From the IMG/VR virus record IMGVR_UViG_3300046011_003263, positions 1 to 23,343 of that record: DNA of 23,343 nucleotides; one strand, written 5' to 3'. The translations under genes were made by a program, and so were the position numbers. The notes below the pieces were generated by a model. That model was not told where the DNA came from. It saw nothing but the letters and a program-made list of their open reading frames with translations, and did no database searches. Source of the stretch: a virus. How positions within the stretch are numbered: position 1 is the stretch's first letter; every line of letters begins with the position of its first letter. This document shows positions 20,707 to 23,343 of this stretch, piece after piece.

Positions 20707-21795
20707 ATGACTATCCGCCAACGCGGCAAGTCCTTCATGGTAGATGTGAAGGTGCTGGCCGCCCGCAACCCCTCGTCTGAAGACGTTCGCGTTCGCGTGA
20801 CTGCCAAAACGCGGGACGATGCTATCCGCCTAGAGTCCCTGATCCGCGCCGAGGTCATGAGGACTGGCCGCTGGTCCCCGCAAGCTGACGACGCCATGTC
20901 AGCCGCCCGGTCTACACCTGCCCGCAAGGAGGGGACCCTGAAGGCCGCGCTCAAGTGGGCGTGGGACCACCCGACCAAGGGCTGGCACCTCGCGAAGGAA
21001 GCGTCGGCCGAGGGGCAGAGGCGCAACGCCCAGATGGTCATCGACTTCCTCGGCGAGGACACCCTGTGCTGTGACATCGGGCGGGAGGACTTCGAGCGCG
21101 CGGCCACCCACTTCAAGGCCAAGGGCAACAGCAACGACACCGTCACCCGGAAGCTCCAAGCCTTCTCGCGGGTGCTGTGGTTCGCCGAGCGCAAGGGATG
21201 GATCAAGGCCCGCCCCAGCTGGGACCGCGCACCGAGCGCCCCGCACCGCAGCTTCATCTTCTCCCCCGACCTGGAGGCCAAGGTGCTGGACTTCTTCGAG
21301 ACCGTGGCGTGGGACCCGGCGATGGCCGACCTGTTCCGCCTCGGGGTGGACACCGGCTGCCGCCTCGGCGAACTGCTGCACCTCAAGGCGGGCGATGTGA
21401 ACCTGATCGACGGGTTCATCACGGCGCGCGGCGAGAGCGGCTCCACGAAGAACGGCGAGGTCCGCGAGGTGGCCCTGAACAAGCGCGCCAAGGCCCGGCT
21501 GGCAGTCCTGCTGGTAGGCAAGGAGCGGGGCGACCGCCTGTTCCCCGGATGGAGGGCCGAGAGGGTCAGCCGCCGGATGGTCCAGTGCCGCAACGCGCTG
21601 GGCTACGAGGGGGAGAAGGGCTTCACGTTCCACTCCACCCGCCACACCTGCGGCACCCGCATGGCCGGGGCAGGGGTCAACACCCAGCTCCTCCTTGACC
21701 AGCTCGGGCACCGCTCGCAGGTGATGGCCAGGGTCTACGTCAACGCCGCCCCCACCGCCCGCCGAGACGCGATCCTCAAGGCGATGGGGGAATAA
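20707..21795 (+). CDS. int: Tyrosine-type integrase
   Basis: The 362-residue product is a phage integrase. An N-terminal arm-binding-like part (MTIRQRGKSFMVDVKV) is followed by a SAM-like core-binding domain (about 75-170) and a catalytic domain with all expected residues: R219 in TGCRLGELLHL, K248 in the beta hairpin STKNGEV, H309 and R312 in HSTRH, H335 in LGHRS and nucleophile Y344 in ARVYVN. AGGAGA lies about ten bases before ATG 20707. It cuts and joins attP with a host attB site; the adjacent tRNA-Leu gene is the probable att site. The place upstream of the phage RNA polymerase matches other integrase-bearing T7-like phages (cyanophage P-SSP7, pelagiphages). Confidence 0.97.
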   Translation: MTIRQRGKSFMVDVKVLAARNPSSEDVRVRVTAKTRDDAIRLESLIRAEVMRTGRWSPQADDAMSAARSTPARKEGTLKAALKWAWDHPTKGWHLAKEASAEGQRRNAQMVIDFLGEDTLCCDIGREDFERAATHFKAKGNSNDTVTRKLQAFSRVLWFAERKGWIKARPSWDRAPSAPHRSFIFSPDLEAKVLDFFETVAWDPAMADLFRLGVDTGCRLGELLHLKAGDVNLIDGFITARGESGSTKNGEVREVALNKRAKARLAVLLVGKERGDRLFPGWRAERVSRRMVQCRNALGYEGEKGFTFHSTRHTCGTRMAGAGVNTQLLLDQLGHRSQVMARVYVNAAPTARRDAILKAMGE

Positions 21796-21815
21796 GTCAC
21801 ACCCTAGGTGCGCTG

Positions 21816-21865
21816 CCCCCTTTGTGTATCCCTTTAAGTCAGACTTGAAGTGGCACACGAGGGGG
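21816..21865. other. Long imperfect hairpin between integrase and tRNA
   Basis: CCCCCT (21816-21821) pairs with AGGGGG (21860-21865) and GTGT with ACAC inside it. After a small internal loop, CTTTAAGT (21832-21839) pairs with ACTTGAAG (21843-21850) around CAG, with one G-T. No T-tract follows on either strand. It may end integrase transcripts through structure or present integrase arm sites. Confidence 0.6.
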
Positions 21866-21882
21866 TGACAGCCACCGGGTGA

Positions 21883-21967
21883 TGGTACCCCCTGCTGGAC
21901 TTGAACCAGCACGCCCGAGGACCCGGCATTTTAAGTGCCGTGCGTCTACCAGTTCCGCCAAGGGGGC
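21883..21967 (-). tRNA. tRNA-Leu(UAA), complete, with encoded CCA; probable attP
   Basis: On the minus strand the 85 bases fold as a full class II tRNA. Acceptor GCCCCCT pairs with AGGGGGT (one G-U). The D stem is GCG with CGC around GAACTGGTAGA. The anticodon stem is CGGCA with TGCCG, loop CTTAAAA (anticodon TAA at 21931-21933). A long variable arm follows, then T stem GCTGG with CCAGC around TTCAAGT, discriminator A and genomic CCA. Next to an integrase this is the classic tRNA attachment site. The whole gene, not just a 3' part, is present, so it could also serve as a working tRNA. Confidence 0.93.
21924..21940. other. Candidate attP core (anticodon stem-loop of tRNA-Leu)
   Basis: CGGCA-TTTTAAG-TGCCG is a perfect 5-bp inverted repeat around a 7-bp spacer, the usual shape of a tyrosine integrase crossover site in tRNA anticodon loops. 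Related AT sequences, CTTTAAGTCAGACTT at 21832 and ACTTAAAATCAGACT at 22074, lie on each side at about 90-140 bp and could be arm sites. The true crossover cannot be fixed without the host junctions. Confidence 0.5.
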
Positions 21968-21992
21968 AAGGCCTCCCGTCTACAGCAGGAGC

Positions 21993-22217
21993 TGTGCCCC
22001 GGCAATGTGTCCCCTGTGCCCTCGGGTCACGCGCAATCCCTTACAGCACAACGATGTGCCCCAATTTCCGCAGACTTAAAATCAGACTGTTGCGTTCGCG
22101 CAATCGGGACTGACGCACCTCTAGGCCCGCTGCTCTAAGCGGCCAACCTTTGCGAACACGCGAGCATCCATGTGCCCCGGCCGCCTGTGCCCCGGAGGCT
22201 GTGACCCCGTGTGCCCC
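21993..22217. repeat. TGTGCCCC boxes, five exact and three near copies
   Basis: Exact copies start at 21993, 22055, 22171, 22186 and 22210; variants are TGTGTCCCC at 22006, TGTGCCCTC at 22015 and TGTGACCCC at 22200. All are in the same orientation and end just before the polymerase gene. The meaning is unknown; a protein-binding array or slippage product are both possible. Confidence 0.65.
22090..22106. promoter_or_regulatory. TTGCG-type dyad operator upstream of RNA polymerase
   Basis: TTGCGTTCGCGCAATCG holds the dyad TTGCG-TTCG-CGCAA and matches 16228-16244 at 15 of 17 positions. It lies about 140 bases before the polymerase start codon. A second partial copy of its right half, CGCGCAATC, is at 22030. 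A repressor bound here could keep the phage polymerase silent in a lysogen (inference). Confidence 0.6.
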
Positions 22218-22244
22218 CTGACCCCACCATCCGAAGAGAGACGC

Positions 22245-23343
22245 ATGACCGAACCCCACCTGCTCGCCGACATCGAAGTCCTCGCCACCGAGATCACCGA
22301 CCCCCGTGTCGCCCGCCAGTTCGAGCTGGAGACGGAGATGATCGAGGACGGCGCGCACCGCTACTGGGACCGGGTCGCGAAGGCCCGTCCGGGCTTCGAC
22401 GAGAACGGCCACAAGCGGGAAGGGGAGGAGAGCCGCACGCCCGCCGCCCAGTGCCTCCTGCGCCTGAGCATCGGGCCGGTCACCGAGGGCGTCATCGAGT
22501 TCCTCGAAGATGCCGCCGGGGGGAAGGCGGGTCGCCGCCACATCGCCGTGAAGCACCTCAAGCTGATCGAGCCCGAGGCCGCCGCCTTCCTCGCCATGAA
22601 GCGGGTGATGGACGGCTTCTCTCTCGGCCTGTCGATGGCTTCGATGAACATCCGCATCGGCCGCACCATCGAGGACGAGATCAAGCTGCGCCAGTGGAAC
22701 GACCAACGCCCGGCCCTGCTTGAAGCCATCCGCTCGCGGTTCGTCACCAAGAACTTCTCGTTCCACCGCCGGGTCCTCAAGGCCCTCGCTCGCCGCTACG
22801 ATGTGGACCTTGGCGAGCCGTGGTCCGACAACGAGGCGCTTCAGGTGGGCTCCGCGCTGGTCACCGTCGTGATCCAGAAGACCGGCCTGTTCGAGGTCAT
22901 CAACGAGGCTGGCCGTCTGGTCATCAAGCCGACCGAGCGCGCCCAGCAGTGGGTCCGCGACAAGGACGCCCAGGCCCAGTTCCTGTACCCCACCTACATG
23001 CCCACCGTGGTGCCTCCCAAGCCGTGGACCTCGCCGGTCGGCGGCGGCTACTACTTCGGGCTGGCCAACAAGCTGCGCCTCGTGAAGTCCCGCAGCCGTG
23101 GCTACCAGTCCGAGCTGAAGGAGTGGGACATGCCCGACGTGTACCGCGCAGTGAACGCGATGCAGGACACGGCGTGGCAGGTGAACACCTCCGTGCTGGA
23201 CCTCATGTCCGAGGCTGTCCGCTCCGGGTCCGCCCTCGCTGGCCTCCCCGAGACCCACCAAGAGCCCGTGCCCCTCGCCCCAGCTGGCATCCCGCTGGAG
23301 AAGGAGAAGCGCACCGCCGCCCAGCAGGAGCAGCTGGTCCAGC
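22245..23343 (+). CDS. Phage-type single-subunit RNA polymerase (T7 gp1-like), N-terminal part
   Basis: The frame from ATG 22245 (GAAGAGAG upstream) stays open to the right edge, giving 366 residues of a protein that should be about 800-900 long. It follows T7 RNA polymerase: an N-terminal helical domain with LARQFELE-like ARQFELETEMIEDGAHRYW, the block GRTIEDEIKLRQW, ALQVGSALVTVVIQKTGLFEV, and the diagnostic VVPPKPWTSPVGGGYYF near residues 255-271, then VYRAVNAMQDTAWQVN. It transcribes the middle and late genes from phage promoters. The catalytic palm and fingers lie beyond the window. Upstream TTGCG dyad and TGTGCCCC boxes may control it. Confidence 0.97.
   Translation, partial: MTEPHLLADIEVLATEITDPRVARQFELETEMIEDGAHRYWDRVAKARPGFDENGHKREGEESRTPAAQCLLRLSIGPVTEGVIEFLEDAAGGKAGRRHIAVKHLKLIEPEAAAFLAMKRVMDGFSLGLSMASMNIRIGRTIEDEIKLRQWNDQRPALLEAIRSRFVTKNFSFHRRVLKALARRYDVDLGEPWSDNEALQVGSALVTVVIQKTGLFEVINEAGRLVIKPTERAQQWVRDKDAQAQFLYPTYMPTVVPPKPWTSPVGGGYYFGLANKLRLVKSRSRGYQSELKEWDMPDVYRAVNAMQDTAWQVNTSVLDLMSEAVRSGSALAGLPETHQEPVPLAPAGIPLEKEKRTAAQQEQLVQ

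Larger units (their letters stand above)
21796..22244. other. Intergenic region between integrase and RNA polymerase: att, tRNA and control sites
   Basis: No protein gene is supported in these 449 bases. They hold a motif AGTCACACCCTAGG (21795-21808) shared with 15342-15355, a long hairpin (21816-21865), a minus-strand tRNA-Leu, repeated TGTGCCCC boxes, a TTGCG dyad (22090-22106) and the ribosome site GAAGAGAG before the polymerase gene. Two AT-rich stretches (about 21832-21850 and 22070-22089) that share the AAGTCAGACT or AATCAGACT sequence flank the tRNA and could be integrase arm sites. Confidence 0.7.

Noticed and set aside
21883-21967. The tRNA as suppressor for the TAG inside the nozzle gene
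   Set aside because: The anticodon is UAA, which reads UUA/UUG leucine codons, not UAG.
22041-23261. 406-codon open frame on the minus strand across the RNA polymerase gene
   Set aside because: The plus strand clearly encodes T7-type RNA polymerase, and the minus frame has no recognisable content.
1-23343. Integrated prophage with host flanks
   Set aside because: No host genes are visible, and integrase, tRNA and RNA polymerase are contiguous, which an integrated copy would separate.

Overview
The window is GC-rich DNA from a temperate T7-like podovirus (Autographiviridae-type), probably infecting a GC-rich bacterium such as an alphaproteobacterium; the host is inferred from composition only. 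The evidence is a T7-type late gene order (major capsid, tail tubular A, split tail tubular B, internal virion proteins 13-16, holin-like, TerS, TerL) together with the N-terminal half of a single-subunit phage RNA polymerase at the right edge. No host genes are seen. The late end of the map runs directly into the early end, so the sequence looks like a circular or circularly assembled phage genome opened inside the structural block, or an excised form, rather than an integrated prophage cut out with flanks.

Layout. 1-196: 3' end of an unrecognised protein. 480-1406: capsid, followed by a strong terminator as after T7 gene 10. 1491-13471: tail nozzle, ejection proteins, holin-like protein and TerS in tightly overlapping frames. 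13495-13530: second terminator, then TerL to 15294. 15295-16486: about 1.2 kb without convincing genes, full of short tandem repeats and dyad sites; the likely place for the genome ends and early control sites. 16487-20030: ten small early-type genes. 20357-20692: a MarR-like winged-helix regulator. 20707-21795: tyrosine integrase. 21883-21967: complete tRNA-Leu(UAA) on the minus strand, the probable attP. 22245 to the edge: phage RNA polymerase.

The most striking content is in the early block. Three sequences between genes (16761-16817, 17634-17685, 18722-18779) fold as type I hammerhead self-cleaving ribozymes with the full CUGANGA...GAAA...GUC core and covarying stems. A fourth, at 16411-16467, has the three-way junction but a deviant core. 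Two other gene junctions (18059-18121, 19454-19513) carry a second, unrelated repeated element with a perfect hairpin, an 18-base identical tail and a possible loop-tail pseudoknot. In T7 the early polycistronic RNA is cut between genes by host RNase III; here the junctions seem to be occupied by self-cleaving or structured RNA instead (inference).

Other points: tail tubular protein B is split by an in-frame TAG, and its second half carries a large insert with an alpha-helical toroid-like module. Near-identical TTGCGTT-type dyads lie before the early block, the regulator and the RNA polymerase gene, suggesting one regulator could control the lysis-lysogeny choice by controlling the phage polymerase.
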